DNA of 64,000 nucleotides, from the NCBI GenBank assembly GCA_964435285.1, contig CAYSYA010000002.1:124001-188000 (forward strand), in the 5' to 3' direction. This stretch comes from GCA-2718035 sp964435285. GTDB taxonomy: Bacteria; Bacteroidota; Bacteroidia; Flavobacteriales; TMED113. The stretch's first letter is position 1, and every line of letters begins with the position of its first letter. The translations under genes and the position numbers were made by a program. Below, in pieces: positions 27,301-35,165 of the stretch. Under the pieces are notes generated by a model. The model saw nothing but the letters and a program-made list of their open reading frames with translations. It was not told the origin of the DNA and ran no database searches.

Positions 27301-28005
27301 TATGGTTTAGAAGTCACTAATCCAAATGATACTGTCTCTTTTGATATTTATGATTGGAATTTAGAAGAGGCTTATGTTGATATAAGTATTCAAAATCCAA
27401 ACAATGAAGTATTAGGTTATCAATTTAAATTAGGTAATGAAGGAGTTATAATAACTGATGTTGAAAATTTAATTTCTGAGAATGATTATCCTATTACACC
27501 ATCTTTTTCTGTTTATGACAATATGATTTTAGGTGTTTCATTACAAGATAGCTTAATTCAAAAAAATTATGATCCTGTTCCACTTTGTAGAGTATATTAT
27601 TCATTACCTTTGGGGGTAAATATTGATGGTGATAATTTTATATGTATTGAAGAAATAATCGATGTTGTTAATCAAGATTATGAAAATGTTATTTCTGTAA
27701 ATAACACTGATGAATGTGAGCCATTCAATCAGTTTAATATTAACGAATTTGAAGGAATAACTAGTTTTGTTCTTTATCCTAATCCAACTTCAGATATTTT
27801 ATATTTCAATATTTCCTTTGAAGAGAAAAAAGAATTTGTTCTGTCTATATATGATTTAGTTGGTAATTTAATTTCGACTAAAAGTTATAATGCTAAGGAT
27901 ATTTCACAAGAGCTAGATTTTACATCACTTTCAATGGGAATATATAACTTGACTGTTGACTATGAAAATGGTTTTATTAATAAAAAAATAGTTATTAAGA
28001 AATAG
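24307..28005 (+). CDS. Large T9SS-secreted protein with lysyl oxidase domain
   Basis: 1232 residues with a signal peptide (1-18). A PPC-like beta domain (about 30-152) is followed by GCxD...ACNY...DGSC repeats starting near 157, 194, 336, 385 and 627, interleaved with two beta domains carrying 'DTYGDGWNGG' and 'DSYGDGIFDSGG'. Residues 658-845 match lysyl oxidase: the copper motif CHNHWH (His730, 732, 734), Lys756 in 'GFKNGFCVMD' and Tyr789 in 'GDIYGAGLSCQWIDIT' correspond to the LTQ cofactor pair. Calcium-binding Asp-rich repeats (856-897), a dockerin-like pair of EF-hand loops (931-982) and a cohesin-like region (about 1000-1140) follow. The C-terminus (from 'FVLYPNPTSDIL') is a type A sorting domain. 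The 3' end overlaps the convergent gene by 11 bp. Confidence 0.88.
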   Translation: MFIKKILLFLFFSLYISSQNNDEITNAIQIFCGDNITSSTVNNNSDQEYLTSVGLNECGTTVNESSGVWYMIYGDGQEMELSMCESSYDTKLHVFKDDGFNLTCVTGNDDSDCENYLHSKVTFSSEENIVYYVYVSGWGSYEGNFNLNLSCSFLVNGCMDEEACNYDPLATDDNDSCTYPNECDNCDDELFCVGCTDVSAINFETDNVIEDGSCEYSTVCAENQDLVFLSLVFGNWTSEITWDIQNENGEIIANSPPLNSWYQDYETYGQYLCLNVNETYSFNSYDTYGDGWNGGLYTISQCDLAVVLANNNGEVPPGYGITEEFMMTSVDCNSYGCTNPDACNYDATALIDYGCVFSDEIIDCDGNCYNDLNQNGICDENDIFGCMDDSVSNYNPEATFDNGTCLYDVQCSNTEIQIDVLLSTDNYPWETSFILNDNGGVVWANEDDVFSSVYSDYLFQYCLPVEGCYIFTVYDSYGDGIFDSGGLQVFYENDLVLENPDFSNEASITMNCPPGYDCNTAIEVELGAYQTLSDDFWYVFSPTQNGQYEINTCQSECNTIIYVYDYCTGLLPTESNDATIYYNDDECGLQSQVNPLFAEGESYYIRINGDCSEIDWEISYVGPVEGCMDPAACNFNPIAEVDDGNCLYPGDPDCTSGPDLAVLPFEDSMYLEVYENNDGCAIDEGCLNGYGTRYLVRFTTWIKNIGDEDYFIGSVNDNEETNQFEWDECHNHWHYKGYAEYVLFDTEGQLIPVGFKNGFCVMDLECSDGGTAQYGCSIMGISAGCGDIYGAGLSCQWIDITTVPDGDYTMVVRTNWDQDPDALGNVELTYENNWMQTCIRVITLEDGSKNYVLSTDLDNDGIDNINDPDIDGDGILNGDDDDIDGNGILNDIDDNPFGLSDCPSYTDCNGEEFGNAQLDCNGVCGGEATTGDLNFDGFIDVNDGQEYINQIINNDITPTNCTDLDSDGEITVSDIGLLVNCINNFSTITRDNQSEPCQYGLEVTNPNDTVSFDIYDWNLEEAYVDISIQNPNNEVLGYQFKLGNEGVIITDVENLISENDYPITPSFSVYDNMILGVSLQDSLIQKNYDPVPLCRVYYSLPLGVNIDGDNFICIEEIIDVVNQDYENVISVNNTDECEPFNQFNINEFEGITSFVLYPNPTSDILYFNISFEEKKEFVLSIYDLVGNLISTKSYNAKDISQELDFTSLSMGIYNLTVDYENGFINKKIVIKK

Positions 28006-29254
28006 GTTTTTCTATTTTCTCAGTAATGTATTTTCCAGAAAATAATTTTTCTTTGACCTCAGTAAATGCCTTAACAGTTTTATTAACATCATCATCTGTA
28101 TGAACTGCTGTTGGAATTAACCTCAACATAATTTTTCCTTTAGGTATTACTGGATACGTAACAATTGAACAAAATATTCCATGATTTTCTCTTAAATCAA
28201 AAGTTAAATTTGTTGATTCAGTAACTCCACCTTCAAGCCATACAGGAGTAACACAACTTTGTGTTTTTCCTAAGTCAAACCCCTCTTTTCTTAATCCATT
28301 TTGTAACAAGTTTGTTATGCGCCAAAGATTATTTTTTAATTCAGGTTTTGTTTTTATCATCTCTAATCTTTTAATTGCACCAATAACTAAGGGCATAGGA
28401 AGCGATTTTGCGAAAATTTGAGATCTTGTTGTATATTTTAAGTAATCAATTACAGTTTTTTTAGAGCTAATGAAGGCACCTATACTTGAAAAACTTTTTG
28501 CAAAAGTTCCAAAGTAAATATCAATTTCACTTTGAACTCCAAAATGTTCACCAGTTCCTCTTCCATTTTTTCCCATAGTTCCAATTCCATGTGCATCATC
28601 AACAAAAAGTCTAAATGAATATTTTTCTTTTAGTTTACAAATTTTATCTAATATTCCTAAGTCTCCTGCCATTCCAAATACACCTTCAGTTATTAACAAT
28701 ATTGAGCCCTTTGTTTTCTCCACTACATTTTCAGCTCTTTTTAGATTTTTTTCCAAACTTTCAATGTCATTATGCAAATATTTAAATGTGGTTCCATTTA
28801 GTTTATGTAACCGTATTCCATCTAAAATACAAGCATGTGACTCTTCGTCATAAACAATTACATCTCTTCTGTCAACTAATGCATCAACAGCAGAATGCAT
28901 ACCTTGATATCCAAAATTTAACAATATCGTAGATTCTTTCTGAACGAAATCAGATAAGTTATTTTCTAATTCTTCATGATATTTTGTTTCACCAGACATC
29001 ATTCTTGAACCCATAGGAGTTCCTAAACCCCATTCTTTTGCAGCTTTTGCATCTATTTTTCTTATTTCAGGATGGTTTGAAAGTCCGAGATAATTATTTA
29101 TACTCCATGTTATAACCTCTTTCCCTCGAAAAAACATTCTACTAGAAATTTCTCCTTCAAGTTTAGGATAAGTGAAATAACCATGAGCTTCTTTTGCGTG
29201 TTTTCCCAATGGAGATATCTCCATATTTTTTTCAATTTTATCAAATAAATCCAT
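27995..29254 (-). CDS. Alpha-oxoamine synthase family enzyme (serine palmitoyltransferase-like)
   Basis: 419 residues, fold-type I PLP enzyme. 'SINNYLGLSNHPEI', 'GSRMMSGETKYHEELE', 'DEESHACILDGIRL' (PLP-stacking His), 'LFVDDAHGIGTMG' and 'GTFAKSFSSIGAF' (PLP-binding Lys) define the KBL/AONS/SPT family. In Bacteroidota this subgroup condenses an acyl-CoA with serine or cysteate to begin sphingolipid or sulfonolipid synthesis. AONS (biotin) or KBL activity is less likely but not excluded. It is divergent from bamD through a 61-bp gap with promoter boxes in both directions. Confidence 0.85.
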   Translation of the reverse strand: MDLFDKIEKNMEISPLGKHAKEAHGYFTYPKLEGEISSRMFFRGKEVITWSINNYLGLSNHPEIRKIDAKAAKEWGLGTPMGSRMMSGETKYHEELENNLSDFVQKESTILLNFGYQGMHSAVDALVDRRDVIVYDEESHACILDGIRLHKLNGTTFKYLHNDIESLEKNLKRAENVVEKTKGSILLITEGVFGMAGDLGILDKICKLKEKYSFRLFVDDAHGIGTMGKNGRGTGEHFGVQSEIDIYFGTFAKSFSSIGAFISSKKTVIDYLKYTTRSQIFAKSLPMPLVIGAIKRLEMIKTKPELKNNLWRITNLLQNGLRKEGFDLGKTQSCVTPVWLEGGVTESTNLTFDLRENHGIFCSIVTYPVIPKGKIMLRLIPTAVHTDDDVNKTVKAFTEVKEKLFSGKYITEKIEKPIS

Positions 29255-29277
29255 AATAGTATGAGTTTTTTAAAATA

Positions 29278-29285
29278 CAAAAGTA
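29278..29285 (-). promoter_or_regulatory. -7 box for the alpha-oxoamine synthase gene
   Basis: The minus strand reads TACTTTTG, a perfect TAnnTTTG, 24-31 bp upstream of the start codon at 29254. It lies back to back with the bamD box at 29293-29300. Confidence 0.55.
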
Positions 29286-29292
29286 CAATTAA

Positions 29293-29300
29293 TAAATTTG
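29293..29300 (+). promoter_or_regulatory. -7 box for the bamD-rpoZ-coaBC-recN operon
   Basis: TAAATTTG matches TAnnTTTG exactly, 16-23 bp before the GTG start of bamD, which implies a very short leader. Confidence 0.5.
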
Positions 29301-29315
29301 TTTTAATTTAGCGAT

Positions 29316-30080
29316 GTGAAAAAGGTACTATTTATTTTATTTCTTTTATCATTTTTCTCATGTAGTAATTATCAAAAATTATTAAAGAGTGATAATTTTG
29401 ACATGAAATTTGAAACTGCTTTATCTTATTTCAATGAATCTAAGTATTCAAGGGCTTTGGTATTGTTTGAAGATATTTTAAGTGAGTTCAAGGGGAGTAA
29501 TAGGTCTGAGGATATTTACTATTATTATACTTATTCTCTTTTTTATTTAGGTGACTACACTAGTGCAGCTTATCATTTTAATAATTTTTCTAAAACTTTT
29601 TTTTCATCTGCTAAAGTTGAAGAAATGGCATTTATGTCTGCTAAATGTTATTATTTAGATACTCCTCCTAGTCATTATGATCAATCAAATACTTTTGAGG
29701 CTATAAGGCAACTTGAGCTTTTTACTTCTAATTACCCAGATAGTGAAAATATCACTGAAGCTGAGAATCTAATTTCTAAACTAAATTTAATTTTAGAAGA
29801 AAAAGAATTCAATATTGCATACTCTTATTTCAAGACAAGTAAATTCAACTCTGCAATATATGCTTTTAATAATTTTATTGATTCTTATCCAAACTCTGGT
29901 TTTTTAGAAGAAGTATTTTATTGTCAAACGAAATCTTATTTTGAATTAGCCAAAAATAGTATTGAAGAAAAAAAGGATTTACGAACAAAAGAGTTTATAT
30001 TTGCATTCCAAGATTTTAGTTTGTCATATCCAAATAGTAAATATTTAATTGAATTAAAAAAATTAAGAAATGAATTATAA
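29316..30080 (+). CDS. bamD: Outer membrane protein assembly factor BamD
   Basis: 254 residues. A lipoprotein signal ends 'LLSFFSCSNYQ', with Cys16 as the lipidated residue. Tetratricopeptide-type helices follow ('ALSYFNESKYSRALVLFEDIL', 'YYYTYSLFYLGDYTSAAYHFN', 'AYSYFKTSKFNSAIYAF'). BamD is the essential lipoprotein of the BAM complex that inserts outer-membrane beta-barrels. The start is GTG 29316; the overlapping ATG at 29314 runs straight into a stop. It overlaps the next gene (omega) by 11 bp, the standard Bacteroidota order. Confidence 0.93.
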   Translation: MKKVLFILFLLSFFSCSNYQKLLKSDNFDMKFETALSYFNESKYSRALVLFEDILSEFKGSNRSEDIYYYYTYSLFYLGDYTSAAYHFNNFSKTFFSSAKVEEMAFMSAKCYYLDTPPSHYDQSNTFEAIRQLELFTSNYPDSENITEAENLISKLNLILEEKEFNIAYSYFKTSKFNSAIYAFNNFIDSYPNSGFLEEVFYCQTKSYFELAKNSIEEKKDLRTKEFIFAFQDFSLSYPNSKYLIELKKLRNEL

Positions 30081-30486
30081 AAAAACTAACGCTAGTAAAA
30101 CAACTATTTCCAGAGACGTTAAGGAGTTAAGTAAAGAAACAAATAATATTTACAAGACTATCTCCATTTTATCTAAAAGAGCTAAGCAAATTGGTGTTGA
30201 AATGAAAGAAGAATTATTAGAGAAAATTGATGAATTCGCAACCACTAATAATTCTTTAGAAGAGGTTTTTGAGAATAAAGAACAAATCGAAGTATCTAGG
30301 TATTATGAAAGATTACCAAAATCAACTTCTATAGCTATTCAAGAAATGATTGAAGGTAATGTTTATCACAGAGTTCCTGAACCTAAGGAAGAAGATTTAG
30401 ATGCCTTTACAGACGTTGTAGAAAATAATAATGAAAATAATTCTGATTCTGCAAAAGAACCTAATTCTGAAATAAAAGAAGTTTAG
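30070..30486 (+). CDS. rpoZ: RNA polymerase omega subunit (Bacteroidota type)
   Basis: 138 residues. The N-terminal 'MNYKKTNASKTTISRDVKEL' and the block 'NNIYKTISILSKRAKQIG' followed by 'LEEVFENKEQIEVSRYYERL' are those of the Bacteroidota omega protein, which sits between bamD and coaBC. Omega stabilises the beta' subunit. An acidic, Asn/Glu-rich tail of about 25-30 residues extends past the usual end near residue 110. It overlaps bamD by 11 bp. Confidence 0.88.
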   Translation: MNYKKTNASKTTISRDVKELSKETNNIYKTISILSKRAKQIGVEMKEELLEKIDEFATTNNSLEEVFENKEQIEVSRYYERLPKSTSIAIQEMIEGNVYHRVPEPKEEDLDAFTDVVENNNENNSDSAKEPNSEIKEV

Positions 30487-30502
30487 ATTTCATAATTTTT
30501 TA

Positions 30503-31744
30503 ATGAAAATCAAAAATTCTTCATTATTCAAGAAAAAAATTCTCGTTGGTATTACTGGCGGTATTTCAGCATATAAATCTATTTTTCTAGTTCGTTTACT
30601 AAAACAGTGTGGTGCCATTGTTAAGGTTGTATTAACTCCATCTGCTCATAATTTCGTTTCTCCTTTAGTGCTATCAGTTTTGTCAAAAAACAAGGTTCAT
30701 ACTAATTTCTATAATGAAAAAAATATATGGAATAATCACGTAGAACTTGGTATTTGGGCTGATATTATTATTGTTGCACCAACAACTGCTAATACTATCT
30801 CTAAAATATCTCAAGGTGCATGCGACAATCTTCTATTGGCCGTAATTTTATCAGCAAGATGTCCTGTTTTTATTGCTCCTGCAATGGATCATGATATGTA
30901 TCTAAACAAAATCACCCAGAAAAATATAAGTATACTTAAGAAAAATAATTATAATTTAATTGATGTTGATTCTGGAAGCCTTGCTAGTGGATTAAGTGGG
31001 GAGGGTAGACTCAAAGAACCTGAAAAAATTATTTCAATTTTAGAATCTTTTTGTTCTAATCAAAAACCCCTTTCTGGGCTAAATTGCTTAGTTACAGCCG
31101 GACCTACCTTTGAAAAAATTGACCCAGTTAGATATATTGGAAACTTTTCATCCGGAAAAATGGGATGTTGTATCGCAAATGAACTACAAAAATTAGGTGC
31201 TAATGTTAATCTAATAATTGGTCCTATTTCTGAGAAAGTTGATGAAAATATGACTGTTAACAGAGTTGTTTCTTCAAAAGAAATGTATGATTTATCTTTA
31301 AAAAAATTTAAAAATCAAGACATCGTCATTTTCTCCGCTGCTGTTTCAGACTTTACACCACAAAAAAATTATAAGAAAAAAATTAAGAAAGCGGATGTAC
31401 TCAATATTTCTTTTAAGAAAACAAATGATATTTTAAAGAAATTAGGTACTATAAAAACGAAGCAAGTTTTGATTGGATTTGCATTGGAGACCAATCAAGA
31501 ATTAAAAAACGCTAAACAGAAGTTAAAAGATAAAAATTTAGATGCAATTATTTTAAATTCATTAAATGACAAAGGCGCAGGTTTTGGTTTTGACACTAAC
31601 AAAATTACAATTATTGACAAAGACTTAAATCAAAAAAAATATCCTTTAATGACAAAAAAAGAAGCTTCTAAAATTATTGTTAAAAAAGCAACAAATATTT
31701 TTTTTAGTCGTTTAAATATTAATAAAGAAATTAAAAAGTGTTAG
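30503..31744 (+). CDS. coaBC: Bifunctional phosphopantothenoylcysteine decarboxylase / phosphopantothenate-cysteine ligase
   Basis: 413 residues. The N-terminal CoaC flavoprotein half (1-185) has 'ILVGITGGISAYKSIFLVR', 'VAPTTANTISKISQGACDNLL' and 'APAMDHDMY'. The C-terminal CoaB half (about 190-400) has 'LVTAGPTFEKIDPVRYIGNFSSGKMG', the nucleotide-binding 'SAAVSDFTP' and 'IGFALET'. Together they make 4'-phosphopantetheine for coenzyme A. It lies 16 bp after rpoZ and overlaps the DUF4835 gene by 7 bp. Confidence 0.95.
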   Translation: MKIKNSSLFKKKILVGITGGISAYKSIFLVRLLKQCGAIVKVVLTPSAHNFVSPLVLSVLSKNKVHTNFYNEKNIWNNHVELGIWADIIIVAPTTANTISKISQGACDNLLLAVILSARCPVFIAPAMDHDMYLNKITQKNISILKKNNYNLIDVDSGSLASGLSGEGRLKEPEKIISILESFCSNQKPLSGLNCLVTAGPTFEKIDPVRYIGNFSSGKMGCCIANELQKLGANVNLIIGPISEKVDENMTVNRVVSSKEMYDLSLKKFKNQDIVIFSAAVSDFTPQKNYKKKIKKADVLNISFKKTNDILKKLGTIKTKQVLIGFALETNQELKNAKQKLKDKNLDAIILNSLNDKGAGFGFDTNKITIIDKDLNQKKYPLMTKKEASKIIVKKATNIFFSRLNINKEIKKC

Positions 31745-32643
31745 TGTTTAAAAATTCATTTTTACTCTTTTTTTTAATAAATACTATAATTTTCTCTCAA
31801 GAAATAAATTGTAGAGTTTCATTAAATTATTCATCTATTCCTAGTGCTAACAAGGAAATGTTTAATTCAATGAGACAGAGTATTAATGAATTTATGAATA
31901 CAACTAAATGGACCAATGATATTTTTTCTAATGAGGAACGTATTGATTGTACAATATTGATTAGAATTAATCAACAAATTTCTACTGACGAATTTACTGG
32001 TACTATTTCTGTGCAGTCATCTCGACCTATTTTTAAAAGTACTTATAATTCACCTGTAATTAATTTAGTGGATGATCAATTTAGGTTTAAATATGTTGAA
32101 TTTGAACCTTTAGAATTTAATGAAAATACCCATCTTTCGAATTTAACATCTGTTTTAGCATATTATGCTTATATAATTATTGGTTTAGATTATGATAGTT
32201 TTTCATTAAATGGAGGAGATAAATATTTTATAAAGGCGCAAAAAATTGTAAATAATGCACAAAACGATAATAATGCATCAGGATGGAAGTCTTTTGAAGG
32301 TTCAAAAAATAGGTATTGGTTAGTTGAAAATTTATTAAATCCTGATTTCGAGAATATGAGAAATTCTTTTTATAAATATCATAGAGAAGGAATGGATAAT
32401 TTTACTGAAAAACCAGACATGGTCAGAGAAACTATTGCTGATGCTTTAATTAAATTATTAGATGTTTACAACCAACGACCCAAAAGTTATTTTGTTCAAT
32501 TATTTTTTGACTCAAAAACCGATGAAATTGTTAACATATTTTCTCAGGGAACTTTAATGCAAGCAAATCAGTTAGTCAATGTTTTAACCAGAATATCACC
32601 AAAAAATTCTGATAAATGGCAAAAAATTTTAATTGGTAATTAA
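31738..32643 (+). CDS. DUF4835 family secreted protein
   Basis: 301 residues with a signal peptide ('SFLLFFLINTIIFSQ'). 'EINCRVSLNYSSIPSANKEMFNSM' and 'LTSVLAYYAYIIIGLDYDSFSLNGGDKYF' are typical of DUF4835, always found between coaBC and recN in Bacteroidota. Function is unknown; the fixed position next to the bamD operon hints at an envelope role. Starts GTG 31738 and GTG 31744 are both possible. The stop at 32641-32643 touches the recN ATG. Confidence 0.88.
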   Translation: MLVFKNSFLLFFLINTIIFSQEINCRVSLNYSSIPSANKEMFNSMRQSINEFMNTTKWTNDIFSNEERIDCTILIRINQQISTDEFTGTISVQSSRPIFKSTYNSPVINLVDDQFRFKYVEFEPLEFNENTHLSNLTSVLAYYAYIIIGLDYDSFSLNGGDKYFIKAQKIVNNAQNDNNASGWKSFEGSKNRYWLVENLLNPDFENMRNSFYKYHREGMDNFTEKPDMVRETIADALIKLLDVYNQRPKSYFVQLFFDSKTDEIVNIFSQGTLMQANQLVNVLTRISPKNSDKWQKILIGN

Positions 32644-34314
32644 ATGTTAAGAAAATTATCAATTAAAAATTTTGCAACTATTAATGAAATAGAAATTTTT
32701 TTTAACAGTGGTTTTTTAGTCCTTACAGGTCAAACTGGTGCTGGAAAATCAATTATTGTTGGTGCATTAAACTTAATTTCTGGAAAAAGAGCAGATTTTT
32801 CAAAATTTAATGATAAAACAAAAAAAATTATTATTGAGGCTGAATTTAATATATCTAGTTTAGATTTTACTAATTTCTTCAAATCTAATAATATTGATTA
32901 TGAAGATAGTTTAATTGTTAGAAGAGAGATTTTGCCAAATGGTAAATCTCGTTCATTTATTAATGATTGTTTGATTAGGCTAGAGGTTTTAAAATTTCTT
33001 TCAAGTAAAATTATTGATATACATTCACAACACGAGAATTTACTATTAAATGATGAGTTTTTTCAATTAAATTTTTTAGATAGTTTATTAACGTTAACTG
33101 ACATAAGTTACTCCAATACATTAAAAGATTTTCAAAAAAAATTTTTGGAAAATCAAGATTTATTTCAAAAAATTGAAAAATTTAAGTTAAATAGTAAATC
33201 TGAAAAAGAAAAGTTTGAAAAATTACAGTCCTCTATATTAGAACTTCAAAATGCTAATTTAAAAGTTGGTGAAAAAGAAGAAATTACGAAAGAGTATAAT
33301 TTATTAAATAATATAGTTCAAATAAAAAATTCATTAAATGAAATTTTATTTTTTTTTCAAGAAGAAAATGGTGTAATTGCTAAAATGAATAAATCTTATT
33401 CGCAATTAAGTTCAATTTCAAAGTACAATGATAAATTAGCTAGTTTTAGTGAAAGACTCTCTTCAAGTCTTATTGATATAAAGGATTTAAATGAAGAAAT
33501 TAATTTATTTCAAGATAGGTTGAGTGTTGATAAAAATAAATTAGAGGAAATTGAAGGCAGAATAAATTTAATTAATTATCTGGAGGATAAATATTTTGTA
33601 AGTTCTGTTGAAGATTTATTGAAAAAATTAGAAGAATTATCACATAGTTTTTCAAATTTAAATACTTCAAATAATAATTTAAATGACCTAGAGGAAAAAT
33701 TTAATAAAAACAAAGAATGGTTATTAATTACTTCAAAATTATTATCCCAATCTAGAAAAGATTTTGCTACAAAAATTCAATCAATAATAATTAAAGATTT
33801 AGAGCAATTGGGAATTAAAAATGCAAATCTTCAATTTTCGTTTAAAGAATTAGAAAATTTAAATTATTATGGTAAGGACTCTGTAAAATTACTTTTTTCT
33901 GCAAATAAAGGTCATGACTTAAAATCAATTGAAAAAGTTGCCTCCGGTGGAGAAATATCAAGATTAATGTTATGTATTAAAAAACATTTATATCTCACAA
34001 AAAAAATATCTACCATTGTATTTGATGAGATTGACTCAGGTGTTTCTGGACAAGTCGCAGAAAAATTAGGTTTTTTTATGAAAGAAATTGCAAATAAACA
34101 GCAAATCATTGCAATTACACATTTACCTCAAATTGCGTCTATTGCAGATAATCATTATAAGGTTTTTAAAAACGAACTTGAAGATGAAAAAATAGGGACA
34201 AAAATTAACTTATTGGATAATAAAAATCGTGTTTTAGAGCTAGCAAGATTATTAAGTGGTAAAGAAATAACTAACGAAGCTATTGCAAATGCTAAAAAAA
34301 TGTTAAATATTTGA
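32644..34314 (+). CDS. recN: DNA repair protein RecN
   Basis: 556 residues, SMC-like ATPase. The N-terminal Walker A 'LTGQTGAGKSIIVGALNLI' (27-45) is followed by 'IDIHSQHENLLL', long coiled-coil arms (about 150-370), the ABC signature 'VASGGEISRLMLCIK' and Walker B 'TIVFDEIDSGVSGQVA' with 'AITHLPQIAS'. RecN acts in double-strand-break repair. The ATG follows the previous stop codon with no spacer. Confidence 0.95.
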   Translation: MLRKLSIKNFATINEIEIFFNSGFLVLTGQTGAGKSIIVGALNLISGKRADFSKFNDKTKKIIIEAEFNISSLDFTNFFKSNNIDYEDSLIVRREILPNGKSRSFINDCLIRLEVLKFLSSKIIDIHSQHENLLLNDEFFQLNFLDSLLTLTDISYSNTLKDFQKKFLENQDLFQKIEKFKLNSKSEKEKFEKLQSSILELQNANLKVGEKEEITKEYNLLNNIVQIKNSLNEILFFFQEENGVIAKMNKSYSQLSSISKYNDKLASFSERLSSSLIDIKDLNEEINLFQDRLSVDKNKLEEIEGRINLINYLEDKYFVSSVEDLLKKLEELSHSFSNLNTSNNNLNDLEEKFNKNKEWLLITSKLLSQSRKDFATKIQSIIIKDLEQLGIKNANLQFSFKELENLNYYGKDSVKLLFSANKGHDLKSIEKVASGGEISRLMLCIKKHLYLTKKISTIVFDEIDSGVSGQVAEKLGFFMKEIANKQQIIAITHLPQIASIADNHYKVFKNELEDEKIGTKINLLDNKNRVLELARLLSGKEITNEAIANAKKMLNI

Positions 34315-34352
34315 AAAATAGATACTATAAATGATTATTTAATTTGTGACTT

Positions 34353-35165
34353 ATGAACAATTTATTAGAAGGGAAAAATGGAATTATATTTGGCGCTTTA
34401 GATGAAAAATCTATTGCATGGATGGTAGCTGAGGAATGTGTGGCAAATGGAGCAAAAATAGTTTTAACAAATGCGCCAACAGCTTTAAGGTTAGGGAGTA
34501 TTAGTGAATTGGCAAAAAAATGTAATACAGAAGTAATTTCTGCTGATGCTACATCTTTAGAGGATTTAGAAAATTTATTAACTAAATCAATGGAGATTTT
34601 CAATGGAAAAATAGATTTTATATTACATTCTATTGGAATGTCTGTTAATGTTAGAAAAAAAAGACCTTATACTGATCTTAATTACGATTATTTAATGAAA
34701 GGTTTAGATGTTTCTGCAGTATCTTTTCATAAATTATTACAGGTTTCAATGAAGTTAGATGCTGTGAATTCTTGGGGCTCTATCTTAGCTTTGTCTTATA
34801 TAGCAGCTCAAAGAACTTTTCCTAGTTACAATGATATGGCTGAAAACAAAGCTTTTTTAGAATCTATTGCTAGAAGTTTTGGTTATCATTATGGTACTAG
34901 GAAAAAAGTTCGAATTAATACCATTTCTCAATCACCAACAATGACAACGGCTGGTAGTGGGGTAGAGGGTTTTGATACTTTTTTTAAATATTCTGAAAAA
35001 ATGTCTCCTTTAGGTAATGCAAGTGCATTAGATTGTGCTAAGTTTTGTGTAATGTTATTTTCTGATTATACTAGAATGGTAACTATGCAAAACTTATATC
35101 ATGATGGTGGATTTTCAAATACGGGTATTAGTGATGAAATTATAGAAAAATTAAATTTAGATTAG
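34353..35165 (+). CDS. fabI: Enoyl-[acyl-carrier-protein] reductase (NADH)
   Basis: 270 residues, SDR superfamily. 'GIIFGALDEKSIAWMVAEE' is the FabI-type cofactor site, 'LHSIGMS' follows, and the catalytic Tyr159-x6-Lys166 is in 'FPSYNDMAENKAFLE'. 'SQSPTMTTAGSGVEGFDTFF' and 'QNLYHDGGFSNTGIS' match flavobacterial FabI. It performs the last reduction in each fatty acid elongation cycle. It lies 38 bp after recN and overlaps the convergent clpC end by 4 bp. Confidence 0.95.
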   Translation: MNNLLEGKNGIIFGALDEKSIAWMVAEECVANGAKIVLTNAPTALRLGSISELAKKCNTEVISADATSLEDLENLLTKSMEIFNGKIDFILHSIGMSVNVRKKRPYTDLNYDYLMKGLDVSAVSFHKLLQVSMKLDAVNSWGSILALSYIAAQRTFPSYNDMAENKAFLESIARSFGYHYGTRKKVRINTISQSPTMTTAGSGVEGFDTFFKYSEKMSPLGNASALDCAKFCVMLFSDYTRMVTMQNLYHDGGFSNTGISDEIIEKLNLD

